The position numbers and the translations under genes are program-made. Positions 24,866-34,219 of a stretch of 41,682 nucleotides of DNA are shown in pieces. Position 1 is the stretch's first letter. Every line of letters begins with the position of its first letter. This DNA comes from Prochlorococcus sp. AG-402-I23 (GTDB taxonomy: Bacteria; Cyanobacteriota; Cyanobacteriia; PCC-6307; Cyanobiaceae): NCBI GenBank assembly GCA_003216915.1, contig QCIB01000016.1:1-41682 (forward strand). The letters are read 5' to 3'. The notes below the pieces were generated by a model. That model was not told the DNA's origin. It saw nothing but the letters and a program-made list of their open reading frames with translations, and made no database searches.

Positions 24866-25720
24866 TCATTTATTAATAACTAAATCTATATTTCTATTTT
24901 TTAATAAATCTATATAATTAATAATTCTTTCTTTATCAAGAAATAGGTACCGTTTATTTCTTATAAGTGACAATATTTGATATAAGATTGTAAATATAAA
25001 TTGAATATAATTTGAAATTTTATATTCTTTTTTTATTCGTCTCTGCTCATTTAAAAATACTGACTTTAGTTTATAAGAAGTAGTTTTAGCATCAGCATGT
25101 TTTCTTAATCCACCATAAATTTTATTGATATGATAATTTATTTTCTTATTTTTAAAAGTTTTATTGAATCTTTGGACTAATTCAAAATCCATTACAAAAT
25201 CTAAGTCCTCTCTAAATCCTCCAAGTTCTTTTACTAATTTTGTATTCCAGATCATTGATGGGAAAGGACCAAACCAAACTCCATTTCTCACAAATAATTT
25301 TCTTTGCCAAGATCCAAAATTATACTTTAGGACTTTACCTTCGTTAAAACAAAAACGATCAGAACTTATATAAAGGAAATCTTCTTTTTGAAATTTAATA
25401 ACTTTACTAAATTCTTTAATCATATTTGGCAAAATTATGTCATCTGATTGCAATGTTAAGAAATAAGGTGTTTTAATAAAATTTAAAGACTTATTTAGTG
25501 CGTTACTTTGCCCCGAATCAGAATTTGATATCACTTTAATATCTAAATATTGTTTGTAATCGTTTATGATTTCTAATGTTTTATCTTTAGAACTACCATC
25601 AGCAACATAAATATCTAAATTTATATTTTGTTTCAGAATAGAATTCAAAGTTTCATGTAAAAATTTTTCTGAATTAAGTGTAGGTATAACTATTGAAATG
25701 TCTAGATTATTTTTTCCCAT
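24866..25720 (-). CDS. Glycosyltransferase family 2
   Basis: A 284-residue GT-A protein with SIVIPTLNSEKFL at the N-terminus, VADGSSKDKT near residue 38 and LQSDDIILP near residue 92, the variant DxD. The middle contains GVWFGPFPSMIWN and GGFREDLDFVMDFEL, where the catalytic Glu/Asp and helper-motif region of GT2 enzymes lies. The C-terminal 90 residues are basic. It lies 164 bp upstream of the other GT2 on the same strand, with no coupling. It is divergent from the cupin-gmd-aminotransferase operon and could use its product (inference). Confidence 0.85.
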   Translation of the reverse strand: MGKNNLDISIVIPTLNSEKFLHETLNSILKQNINLDIYVADGSSKDKTLEIINDYKQYLDIKVISNSDSGQSNALNKSLNFIKTPYFLTLQSDDIILPNMIKEFSKVIKFQKEDFLYISSDRFCFNEGKVLKYNFGSWQRKLFVRNGVWFGPFPSMIWNTKLVKELGGFREDLDFVMDFELVQRFNKTFKNKKINYHINKIYGGLRKHADAKTTSYKLKSVFLNEQRRIKKEYKISNYIQFIFTILYQILSLIRNKRYLFLDKERIINYIDLLKNRNIDLVINK

Positions 25721-26040
25721 TAAACAAATTAAGTATTAATTATTTCTCCTTAATAATATCTCTTAAAGGTTCAATTTTTGGACAATATTATATCATGTAT
25801 AGTTTCCTAAATAATATAAGGACTAAACAATAAAAAAATGCCTAATAAGAAAAATAATTTTGTCTTAATGGATAATTTAAGATTAATGCAATGTTTAAGA
25901 CAATAAAAAAGAAAAAAGTTAAGGTCTTTTAGTTAATAACAAAGTAAAGATTATTATCATTACCTTTTTAATGCATTATGGTTGTTTTTAATAGTCTTAG
26001 GCATGATATCGTGTATTATTAATCTATTTAAAATTAGAGA
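25721..26040. other. Divergent intergenic region between GT2 and the amino-sugar operon
   Basis: About 320 bp, AT-rich. It holds an inverted repeat at 25860-25903 and a candidate -10 box TATTAT at 26014-26019, 21 bases before the cupin ATG. The only small frame (23 codons from 25839) is not convincing. Confidence 0.4.
25860..25903. repeat. Inverted repeat, 9-bp arms
   Basis: TTGTCTTAA at 25860-25868 and TTAAGACAA at 25895-25903 are perfect reverse complements separated by 26 bases. The position upstream of both divergent genes would suit a regulatory site; it may also be chance. Confidence 0.4.
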
Positions 26041-26484
26041 ATGAAATATAATTCTGTTGATGAAATTGAAAGCATTTATTCTAAAAAATCAAGAGATTTG
26101 TTACTTCATCAGCTTTTTAAACCAAGGCATAAAAAAGCAAGTAGCAGGATAAATATATCCCCCGAAAATGAATCTCTTCAAGTTTCACATCTCGTTTTAA
26201 AGTCAGATCAAACATTTAAAGCTCATAAACACGTAATTTTTGAAAGAAATATGCCAATGGCACAAGAATCATGGGTAGTTATAAAAGGTAAAGTTGAAGT
26301 ATTTTATTATGACATTGATGATAAGTTGCTAATGACTAGGCATATGAGTCCAGGGGATTGTACTATGACTTACAGAGGAGGTCATAACTATAAATCTTTA
26401 GAAGAAAATACAATAGTTTATGAATTCAAAACAGGTCCATACTTTGGGATAGAGAAAGACAAGGTATTCTTATCGAATGTATAA
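26041..26484 (+). CDS. Cupin-fold protein of a nucleotide-sugar operon
   Basis: A 147-residue protein with a single cupin barrel. Residues 54-75 (LKSDQTFKAHKHV) give the first motif with His-x-x-His, ESWVVIKGKVEVFYYD gives the glycine turn, and PGDCTMTYRGGHNY gives the second motif. Length and residues are as in small sugar-operon cupins (WbuC-like or FdtA-like proteins), but the FdtA/WxcM isomerase pattern DHRG is absent. It lies 28 bp upstream of gmd. Possible roles are isomerase, epimerase or binding accessory for the GDP-sugar; the exact reaction is unknown. Confidence 0.7.
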   Translation: MKYNSVDEIESIYSKKSRDLLLHQLFKPRHKKASSRINISPENESLQVSHLVLKSDQTFKAHKHVIFERNMPMAQESWVVIKGKVEVFYYDIDDKLLMTRHMSPGDCTMTYRGGHNYKSLEENTIVYEFKTGPYFGIEKDKVFLSNV

Positions 26485-26512
26485 TGAACCTAAAATTTAA
26501 GAGATTTATATA

Positions 26513-27481
26513 ATGAAAAAGGCTTTCATTACAGGAATAAATGGCCAAGATGGTTCATATCTTACAGAGCATTTGATCTCAATGGGATATGAGGTCGGTG
26601 GATTAGTAAGACGAAGTTCAGTTGCTGAAAATCAGACCTATAGAATTAATCATTTAGAAAAAGATATAAAAACTTTCTATGGAGATTTAATAGATAAATC
26701 TTCAATAGATAAAGCTTTAAGGGCCTTTAAACCAGATTATATTTTTAATTTGGCCGCACAAAGTCATGTCAGACTTTCTTTTGATATGCCTGCATTTACA
26801 GCACAAGTGAATTCCTTTGGAGCTCTTAATGTATTTGAATCTGTAAAAGAAATCTGCCCTGAAGCAAGGGTTTATCAAGCTAGCTCTTCAGAAATGTTTG
26901 GCTCTTCAGTTGATCCCGATAATTTCCAAAGAGAAACTACTGCTATGCACCCAGTTAGTCCTTATGGATGCTCTAAGCTTTACGCATATAGTATTGCTAG
27001 AAATTATCGAAAATCTTATGGCTTATTTATTTCAAATGGAATTCTCTTTAATCATGAATCGCCAAGAAGAGGAAAAAACTTTGTAACTGCAAAAGTTGTA
27101 CAAGGAGCATTGGATATTAAATACGGTAGGACTGATAAATTAGAAATGGGTAATCTTGAATCATTCAGAGATTGGGGTCATTCATCTGACTACACAAAAG
27201 CTATGATTAAATTACTTAATCATTCTGAACCAGAAGACATTGTTATATCAACAGGAAAAGCACATTCGGTAAAAGAACTATGTAAAGTAGTGTTTAATTA
27301 TTTGGGTTTAGAATATAAAGATCATGTTGTTATTAATAAAAAATATTTTAGGCCAGAAGAATTGCCCTATTTGCAAGGTGATTCTAAAAAGGGTAGAGAG
27401 CTTTTATCATGGGAACCAGAATATACATTTAAAACATTATTGATTGATATGATAAACGAATTTGAGAAAGAATACTTATGA
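26513..27481 (+). CDS. gmd: GDP-mannose 4,6-dehydratase (short form)
   Basis: A 322-residue extended SDR with ITGINGQDGSY at residues 6-16 (NAD(P) motif), RRSS near 33, YGDLID near 56, NLAAQSHV near 79, catalytic SSSE near 124-127 and Tyr151-x-x-x-Lys155, and the Gmd-specific [13 protein letters not shown]. It converts GDP-mannose to GDP-4-keto-6-deoxymannose. It overlaps the aminotransferase downstream by 4 bp, which points to a GDP-4-amino-4,6-dideoxy sugar rather than fucose. It is clearly distinct from the second gmd at 38.2 kb. Confidence 0.93.
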   Translation: MKKAFITGINGQDGSYLTEHLISMGYEVGGLVRRSSVAENQTYRINHLEKDIKTFYGDLIDKSSIDKALRAFKPDYIFNLAAQSHVRLSFDMPAFTAQVNSFGALNVFESVKEICPEARVYQASSSEMFGSSVDPDNFQRETTAMHPVSPYGCSKLYAYSIARNYRKSYGLFISNGILFNHESPRRGKNFVTAKVVQGALDIKYGRTDKLEMGNLESFRDWGHSSDYTKAMIKLLNHSEPEDIVISTGKAHSVKELCKVVFNYLGLEYKDHVVINKKYFRPEELPYLQGDSKKGRELLSWEPEYTFKTLLIDMINEFEKEYL

Positions 27482-28596
27482 ATGAGAAATTTATTCTTCA
27501 ATATGAGCCTGCTATTGGAAATCAAGATATAAAAAAAATAAATGAATATTTAGAAAGCGGTGGATTTATAACCGAATATCAAAAAACAAAAGATTTCGAA
27601 AATGATATTTCTAATTTTTGTAATGTAAAAGAAGCTATAATTTTCCCGAATGGAACACTTACTCTTTTCTCAATCCTTAAGGTATTAGGAATAAAGAAAG
27701 GTTCAAAAGTTATTGTTCCTAACTATACAATGGCCGCAACAGCTTTTTCAGTGATTGAGGCTGGTGCTGAAGTGATATTTTGTGATATAGAGTGGCCATC
27801 TTTATGCTTATCACTGGATAATCTAAATGAAATATTAGAAAGAGAGAGTAATTCTGTATCAGCAATTATGTTTATGCCAGCAAACGGAAGGTACCCTAGT
27901 TATGATATAAACGATTTACTTAATGTTTGTAGAAAATATAATATATTTCTAATCGAAGATAGCGCCCAAGCTCTTGGATCATACTACCCTTCTGGTGAAC
28001 ACATGGGTACAGTAGGTATTGCAGGAAGCTTTTCATTTTCTATGCCGAAAATTATTACTACTGGTCAAGGTGGCGCTGTTGTTTCTTCGAATCAAGATTT
28101 TATTGATTCACTAAGGAAATACCGTGATTTTGGCAGAAGTAGTGGTGGTGGATCTGACAATCATGATTCGATTGGCTTAAATTTGAAATTCACCGATTTG
28201 CAAGCTGTACTTGGAATTTCGCAACTTAAGAGAATAAATAAGTTAATTGAGAAAAAAAAGGAAAACTATAAATTGCTTCATAAATTAGTTGACAACCCTT
28301 ATTTGAATTTGTTGCATAATGATATAAATAAAACAACTCCTTGGTTTTATGAAGTAAATACAAATTTTCAAATGGAACTTAGTGAATGGTTAAAAGATAA
28401 TAAAATTGGCTCAAGAGTAATGTATCCGGAACTAAATAAACAGAAAGCTTTTGAATTTCATAAACAGCATAAAGATACCTTCCCAATAAGTAAAAAGATT
28501 AGTAAACAAGGTCTTTGGATACCTTCACATCCTAAGCTAGATAAAGAAAAAATCATAAGAATTGCAGATGTATTAAATAGATTTAAACCCAAATAA
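27478..28596 (+). CDS. DegT/DnrJ/EryC1 aminotransferase, perosamine-synthase-like
   Basis: A 372-residue PLP enzyme of the sugar aminotransferase family. It has FPNGTLTL near residue 56, VPNYTMAATA near 86, LIEDSAQALGS with Asp161, and the Schiff-base lysine Lys191 in SMPKIITTGQGGA. Because Lys191 is present, this is a true aminotransferase and not a ColD-type 3-dehydratase, where His replaces it. With the Gmd gene overlapping it by 4 bp, the likely reaction is amination of GDP-4-keto-6-deoxymannose to GDP-perosamine. No N-acyltransferase gene is adjacent. Confidence 0.87.
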   Translation: MNEKFILQYEPAIGNQDIKKINEYLESGGFITEYQKTKDFENDISNFCNVKEAIIFPNGTLTLFSILKVLGIKKGSKVIVPNYTMAATAFSVIEAGAEVIFCDIEWPSLCLSLDNLNEILERESNSVSAIMFMPANGRYPSYDINDLLNVCRKYNIFLIEDSAQALGSYYPSGEHMGTVGIAGSFSFSMPKIITTGQGGAVVSSNQDFIDSLRKYRDFGRSSGGGSDNHDSIGLNLKFTDLQAVLGISQLKRINKLIEKKKENYKLLHKLVDNPYLNLLHNDINKTTPWFYEVNTNFQMELSEWLKDNKIGSRVMYPELNKQKAFEFHKQHKDTFPISKKISKQGLWIPSHPKLDKEKIIRIADVLNRFKPK

Positions 28597-28730
28597 AGTA
28601 ATTTTAAGATTATCTAAAAAAAAATAATTCATTATAAAATTTGTTTTAGAATTGAAGAATAGTTAAGTTTTTAAGATAGTCAAAGTTGTTTAACTGGACC
28701 TTTATTGGATAAAAAAATTTTTTGATAATC

Positions 28731-28753
28731 GTTATTTTAATTTTTAAAATAAC
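28731..28753. terminator. Hairpin between convergent operons
   Basis: GTTATTTTAA (28731-28740), three-base loop TTT, and TTAAAATAAC (28744-28753) make a perfect 10-bp stem. It lies between the ends of the aminotransferase and Wzx genes, where a bidirectional terminator is expected. It is A/T-rich, so it is stronger by symmetry than by stability. Confidence 0.5.
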
Positions 28754-28861
28754 TTAAAAATTCATAAATGGATAATAAAATAGGATTGGTGATCGAACTA
28801 AAATAATTATCTTAATTTTCTTATAATTAAAAGTATATTTTTAATTTTTTTATAAATATAA

Positions 28862-30148
28862 TCAATAATATAAATCACTTCTTACTAAGTTTCGAGTTGT
28901 AGGAACCTGTTTAAATAAACTAATTATCAATGCAAATTTCCCAAGAATAATACCATAAACACCAAATAGTGTTATTCCTAAATAAGAAACTAACACAGAC
29001 AGAATACCTCCGTAAATATTTATCAATCCTATTAACTTCTCTTTACCAAATCCTAATAATAGATAATGAGTTGCTACATATAAAGAAAGAATTGTCCAAG
29101 AAATAGACATAAGTATAAAAAATAAATAATTTTCAACAGCAAAATCAAGACCTATCCATAAAGAAATTATTTGTTTTCCTGCAATAACCATAAACAAACC
29201 CAAAGGCAGGCTTATTAAAATATTTGCAATAATTGATTTTTTATAAAAACCTTTAGGTATATATTTATCATTTGTTGATAATTTTGAAGCTTTTGGAAAT
29301 ATCCAGTAAAGAGTAGCTGAAGGAACTAAAAATATTATTTGAGATAAAGAATTTAAAATACTATAAATAGTTAAAGCTTCTGGACCTAAAACTGAGGCTA
29401 AAATAAGTCTATTACCATTACTTTCTAAGGTGCCACCAATTAACTGTATCCAATGCCACTTCCCAAAATTTAAAAGACTCAAAATTACTTGCTTATTCCA
29501 CCCAAAACAAATAATAAATCCTCCTAAAATTCTAGAGAGTATTAACCCTTTTATAGAGAATCTTAAAAAATTACAGAACAATAAAATCTGTAAAATCTTA
29601 AATAAGTCTTTATAGATATAAGAAGCATATAAGCACAGTGCTAGGGTTATTACTCGTGAAACTAATTCTAATATTGCAGAAACTTTAAAATTATTTAATC
29701 CTTTTAGTGAGCCTGCGAAAATGCCGTCTAATTGTTCAAAATAAATCAACATTATTGTGAATATTAGAATTAGATGAATTGTTTCTGGGTCTCCAATTTT
29801 AAAAAATAATATTGGAAAGATTTTCCAACATATTGGGAAGAAAATAATTGAGATTAATATTATTGAAATAGTTGTTATGGAGATACTAGATTTAATAGAA
29901 TTAAAAATATTTTCTTTTATATCTTTACTATTTAATTTAACAGATATTTCCTTAGTAACAGCCTCGCCCATGGTTATGGTTATTAGTGACCCAGTGGCAA
30001 CTAATGTTTTTACAAAAATATACTGAGCAAATATATCTACCCCAAGAAATTTTAGTAGTAAAGGAGTTGAAATTAATCCTAAAAGAGGATATGAAGCATT
30101 CTCAGCTAAACTCCAGAAACTTTTTTTTATAGAATTTAAATATCGCAA
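28862..30148 (-). CDS. wzx: Oligosaccharide flippase (Wzx-like)
   Basis: A 428-residue protein with about 12 to 14 hydrophobic segments. The N-terminus has ENASYPLLGLISTPLLLKFLG, the usual first-helix region of polysaccharide transport proteins, and GKWHWIQLIGGTLESNGNRLIL occurs in the middle. It would flip the undecaprenyl-linked repeat unit to the periplasm. The start is TTG; no ATG lies upstream before a stop, and the next internal Met would remove the first helices. It is the last gene of a leftward cluster of the polymerase, GT4 and a membrane protein, 70 bp after the polymerase. Confidence 0.85.
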   Translation of the reverse strand: MRYLNSIKKSFWSLAENASYPLLGLISTPLLLKFLGVDIFAQYIFVKTLVATGSLITITMGEAVTKEISVKLNSKDIKENIFNSIKSSISITTISIILISIIFFPICWKIFPILFFKIGDPETIHLILIFTIMLIYFEQLDGIFAGSLKGLNNFKVSAILELVSRVITLALCLYASYIYKDLFKILQILLFCNFLRFSIKGLILSRILGGFIICFGWNKQVILSLLNFGKWHWIQLIGGTLESNGNRLILASVLGPEALTIYSILNSLSQIIFLVPSATLYWIFPKASKLSTNDKYIPKGFYKKSIIANILISLPLGLFMVIAGKQIISLWIGLDFAVENYLFFILMSISWTILSLYVATHYLLLGFGKEKLIGLINIYGGILSVLVSYLGITLFGVYGIILGKFALIISLFKQVPTTRNLVRSDLYY

Positions 30149-30217
30149 TTTATTATCAAAAACCTACTAATATTGAATAACTCAAATTATACTATCTCAA
30201 AATATATAATAAAAATA

Positions 30218-31447
30218 TCATTTAATAGTTAATTTAAAAAGTTTATTTTTTCTTTTACAAATTGTATACATATAGCCAACAGTTAAGTAATAGAAAAAAG
30301 ATAGATGAAAATCTAGGACTATTGGTGAACCTGATATAAAAAAAGAAATAAAATTTAAAAAATAAATTTCTTTTATTAATCTATCTTCAAAAGATTCCCA
30401 AGTAAAATTTAAAAATATATAAAAGGGGAAAATAATTAAAATTAAAAATCCAATTATTCCACCTTGCGCTAAGGTTGAAACTATACCTATATGATTAAAT
30501 GCTGCATATGAAAATTCAGAAGTTCTCATACGTGTAATCTCCCACATTTCCAAAAATTGATCAGAATAGTAAAAGAATCCTTGTCCAATAAAAGGCGATT
30601 CTGTGAATTTATTTATTTCTAAGAAAACAGCCATTTGTCTAGTTAAAGCAGAGCTTCCAAAAAAAGATAATTGATCAATCTTTTCTACAAGAAAAGTTCT
30701 TTGAAAGAATATAGAACAAATTATTAAAGATAATATTGTGAAAATTACAATCAATAGATTATTTTTTTTTATTTCTTTACTATATTTCATTACTAAAACA
30801 AAGGTTTGAATAATAGATGTCCTAGAAGAAATTACTAGCAAGTAAAGAAAACCAAATAAGCTATATTTTTTATATAAGTTTATACTAAAGATAAGGTAAA
30901 AAAGAAGAGGTATTAGAACTGATGGGTTGTATCCAGTATCTCTTAAAAGACCCAAACCGTAAATATCAATTAAATCGTGGAAAAAATATTTCATAACTAA
31001 AGACACTAAAGATAGTATGGAATAAGATATAGCTAGGCATGAAAAAAATATTGTAGAAGATTTTTTATTTGCCAAATAATTTCCTGCAATTAAGCCTGAG
31101 AAAAGTATTGTTAAAAATAAAATTGATTTCATAAACTCTGTTAAATCAATATTCCCATATGCATAATTTATTCCTGATAGAGAGAGAAGAATACTGACTA
31201 CAATAATGTGCATATTAAGAATTTTATTACGCATAAAAAATATCAAAGAGGAACTCACAACAAAAGATAGATTTATATAGCCTAGAGATAATAAGGAATA
31301 CAGAGGTTGGTATATTGTAGTAATAGAAATTAGGAAAATATCAAAATTATTTTTTATTTTATGTCTTGTACAATATAAACCTACTAATAAAAAAAATGAT
31401 GAAATAAGCGTTATGGGTTGCCAACTGATAAAAATAATTTCATCCAT
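30218..31447 (-). CDS. O-antigen polymerase/ligase-like membrane protein (Wzy-like)
   Basis: A 409-residue protein with around 11 hydrophobic segments. A segment ISSRTSIIQTF near the middle is followed by a larger outer loop with FIGQGFFYYSDQF and a conserved-looking HIG, typical of Wzy/WaaL-type O-antigen polymerases and ligases, which are diverse in sequence. The location, 2 bp downstream of a GT4 and 70 bp upstream of Wzx, supports Wzy. Polymerase and ligase roles cannot be separated from sequence alone. Confidence 0.7.
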   Translation of the reverse strand: MDEIIFISWQPITLISSFFLLVGLYCTRHKIKNNFDIFLISITTIYQPLYSLLSLGYINLSFVVSSSLIFFMRNKILNMHIIVVSILLSLSGINYAYGNIDLTEFMKSILFLTILFSGLIAGNYLANKKSSTIFFSCLAISYSILSLVSLVMKYFFHDLIDIYGLGLLRDTGYNPSVLIPLLFYLIFSINLYKKYSLFGFLYLLVISSRTSIIQTFVLVMKYSKEIKKNNLLIVIFTILSLIICSIFFQRTFLVEKIDQLSFFGSSALTRQMAVFLEINKFTESPFIGQGFFYYSDQFLEMWEITRMRTSEFSYAAFNHIGIVSTLAQGGIIGFLILIIFPFYIFLNFTWESFEDRLIKEIYFLNFISFFISGSPIVLDFHLSFFYYLTVGYMYTICKRKNKLFKLTIK

Positions 31448-31449
31448 TT

Positions 31450-32559
31450 TTAAAATATAAAATCTAAAATCGAATTAAAAGTATTATTTTTTATGCAGCT
31501 ATTATAAATAAAGTTAATGCAATTATTAGATAATTTTTCATCATAATAAATAAAACCTTTATTTATAAAATTGATTAAATCTTTTTCGCCATAGCAGTAT
31601 TTTGGATACATTTCCCACCAGTGTGTATTTTCATATAGGACTGGAATAGAACCCATAATTATAGACTCAACCAAAACATTACCATAATTCTCAATATATG
31701 AAGGAAAAAAAATTAATTTTGATTTTGAAAGTTTATCTAAAACAATCTCATGGTCTAAATTTACAAAAATTTGATAATTTAAACCATTTATAACCTTTTT
31801 AATATTAGAGATCTGAGTATTATTTAATGAATCAAAAATTAAAACTATTTTTAATTTACTGTTTTTTTGTTTAAGAATATTCAATATTTTAATTAATCTA
31901 TCAATCCCTTTTTCTGGACTATATCTCCCAATAAATATCAAATCATTTCCCCTCTTTTTATTTTTATAATTTAAATCTTTATTTTGCATTTTTTTAAAAA
32001 GGTATTCGTCTATATTTCCAATAATCCTGTAATTACATTTACTAAGAGAAATAGATTTTTCTTGTTCTGATTTGGATTGAAAAATAATTAGTAATCTATT
32101 TTCAATACTTAAGTATTTAACAATTATAAGATTAAGTTTATAATATAACTTTTTTAAAAAAGACCAATTTTTTGTTCTTCCAACTTCAAATGAACCTCTA
32201 CTAAAAATTATTACTTTACTTCTTGAGTTAACCAATGCACCAATAAGTGCAGAAAAGTTTGGCATTGTTGTAATACCATTTATTATAATGTTTTTTTTAA
32301 AAAGGGATAAAAATATAATAGAAAAAGTACTTGAAATTGATAAACCAATCTTATGAAAAAATAATGTTGGGAAGAATAATTCTATTACTTTATCTTTTTT
32401 GATAAAGTCAAATTTAAAAGGACTAGTGGTTATTAATGTATAAGAAATATCTTTTGAACTTAAAAAATTTAAAAAATTCCTTATTGAAACTGATGGACCT
32501 CCAAATCCTCTTGTGGGAGAGGTGTGGGTTGAAATACATAAAATATCTTTGAAGTTCAT
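31450..32559 (-). CDS. Glycosyltransferase family 4
   Basis: A 369-residue GT-B protein. STHTSPTRGFGGPSVS at the N-terminus carries the Gly-rich acceptor-side loop, FIGRYSPEKGIDRL near residue 210 is the classic start of the Glycos_transf_1 domain, and FFPSYIENYGNVLVESI near 287 is the EX7E nucleotide-sugar motif. The gene ends 2 bp before the polymerase start on the same strand, so the two are probably cotranscribed. Substrates unknown. Confidence 0.87.
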   Translation of the reverse strand: MNFKDILCISTHTSPTRGFGGPSVSIRNFLNFLSSKDISYTLITTSPFKFDFIKKDKVIELFFPTLFFHKIGLSISSTFSIIFLSLFKKNIIINGITTMPNFSALIGALVNSRSKVIIFSRGSFEVGRTKNWSFLKKLYYKLNLIIVKYLSIENRLLIIFQSKSEQEKSISLSKCNYRIIGNIDEYLFKKMQNKDLNYKNKKRGNDLIFIGRYSPEKGIDRLIKILNILKQKNSKLKIVLIFDSLNNTQISNIKKVINGLNYQIFVNLDHEIVLDKLSKSKLIFFPSYIENYGNVLVESIIMGSIPVLYENTHWWEMYPKYCYGEKDLINFINKGFIYYDEKLSNNCINFIYNSCIKNNTFNSILDFIF

Positions 32560-32714
32560 TAGTTCAATTCTCTTTGATAAACATATAAAGTAATAAATAA
32601 TAATTAAGTAAATTTTACTATATTAGCAGTTCTTCATTAATATTCCATTTAAAAAATTTTTTAAAATTATGATTTAAAATAATACCCTTTTATTTAAGAT
32701 AGAAGATAATATTA

Positions 32715-34079
32715 TTACAGCTTGGGATGCACATGAGCGATTGCTTCAAACCAACTTTTACATTCTAAATCGCTACTGATACATTCATTAATCAAATTTT
32801 TTGTATTCTCTACAGAAGGCGAATCCCAAATAAATATATCGCAATTAAGTGCCTCTTGCTTATTCATATCTAACAAAGTAGCTGTCAAAGGTGAACTCAA
32901 ATCACACTTTCTATTAGGATCTATAACTAAATTAAAGTATTTAAATTCTTTTATGTATGTAAAAGTATAGATAACAAAAATTCCAATAAATATATAATAA
33001 AGAAATGATTTATTGAATCTTGAGGATATATATTTGATTATATTTGAAACAATATAAAAAGAGCATAACCACTCAATTGAATATAATCTATAGTGAATAT
33101 CTCTCAGAGCTTGTCCAGTAAATATTTGTGTATTAGTAAGAGCTAAAGATGAAATAATTAATATAAAAAAATTAAATCTTGCTGATTTTGGAACAAATAA
33201 AAATGTAATTATAAATAAAAAAACTATTTTTATTATTTCATTTATATTAGGGATGTAAGAATTGATCAATCCTAAATATTCTCTAAATATCGAAAAGGAT
33301 GCAGATGAATTAAGTGTTTTATAATAAATTAGAAATAATAACAATGAGGGTATAGGTATGAGTAACTTCTGGAGATATAATTTCTTGTAGATAAATAGAT
33401 TAGAAATATTTCTAAAAAAATAAAATGTAGTAGCTAGTAGATAAGAATAGGTATGAGTAATAGAAAATAATAGAAATATAAAAGCATATAAAAAATATTT
33501 TTTCCTAGATAACAGAAATTTATCGCTTAAATAAATAGTTATAAAAAGCGTAAGTGAAATAATTGCCACAGGATTTCTACTAAACCATGATTCAAAAATT
33601 CCTTTTTCTAAAAATAAAACTTTTAAATTATAAATTGATATTATTCCTAAAACTATTGGAACAGATATTTTTTCAGAGTCTTCGTTTGAAAATATTCTTG
33701 TAATTATTATTTGACATAAAACCATAATTACAAAAATAACTAATGCATCATATAAAAAGTAAAGTTCAGTATTATTTCTAATTGGATAATATATTAATCT
33801 TGGAAAAAGTCTTTCTATATAAATAATATTAGCAAAATCGATATTTTCAGATGGCCAAAATTGAAACCCTTTAATACTATTTCTTTTAAATTCTAATAAA
33901 TAAATCCAAAATTTCTCATTAAATAAAATACTATTTCTAATAAATCTTGTTGAATCATTTGTTAGAGTGCTAGTAAAATAAATTAGTAAGGATGGTAACG
34001 AAGCTGTAAAAGATGATAAAACAATAAAAAAATTTAAAGAGTATTTTGAATAATTCTTTTCTAATAGCTGGTTATTCAT
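32715..34079 (-). CDS. Polytopic membrane protein of unknown function
   Basis: A 454-residue protein with about ten hydrophobic segments and a short C-terminal soluble tail containing three Cys (RKCDLS, NCDIF, SDLECK). The first outer loop has TSTLTNDST, so an acidic residue lies where GT-C enzymes keep theirs. It could be a GT-C transferase or a polymerase. It sits between AsnB and the GT4-Wzy-Wzx genes on the same strand. No family is recognised. Confidence 0.5.
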   Translation of the reverse strand: MNNQLLEKNYSKYSLNFFIVLSSFTASLPSLLIYFTSTLTNDSTRFIRNSILFNEKFWIYLLEFKRNSIKGFQFWPSENIDFANIIYIERLFPRLIYYPIRNNTELYFLYDALVIFVIMVLCQIIITRIFSNEDSEKISVPIVLGIISIYNLKVLFLEKGIFESWFSRNPVAIISLTLFITIYLSDKFLLSRKKYFLYAFIFLLFSITHTYSYLLATTFYFFRNISNLFIYKKLYLQKLLIPIPSLLLFLIYYKTLNSSASFSIFREYLGLINSYIPNINEIIKIVFLFIITFLFVPKSARFNFFILIISSLALTNTQIFTGQALRDIHYRLYSIEWLCSFYIVSNIIKYISSRFNKSFLYYIFIGIFVIYTFTYIKEFKYFNLVIDPNRKCDLSSPLTATLLDMNKQEALNCDIFIWDSPSVENTKNLINECISSDLECKSWFEAIAHVHPKL

Positions 34080-34219
34080 TTTTGTGAATAAATTAATATC
34101 TTTCTTTCTATTATAAGGAGATATTTTATTTTATCTTTTTAAAAATTAGTGATTTATTTATTGATTTATGAAAAAGATTTGGAAGTAAAATATTTAGTAA
34201 ATTTAATTTAAAAAAAATT

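Noticed and set aside
25164..25373. Plus-strand 69-codon frame
   Set aside because: Antisense to the GT2 gene; composition is that of a shadow frame.
25839..25910. 23-codon frame in the gap before the cupin gene
   Set aside because: Short, low-complexity, overlaps the inverted repeat and has no start signal.
26898..27086. 62-codon frame in another reading frame of gmd
   Set aside because: Embedded in a clear gmd gene.
27478..28596. ColD-type GDP-sugar 3-dehydratase for the PLP gene
   Set aside because: The Schiff-base Lys191 is present; ColD has His at that position.
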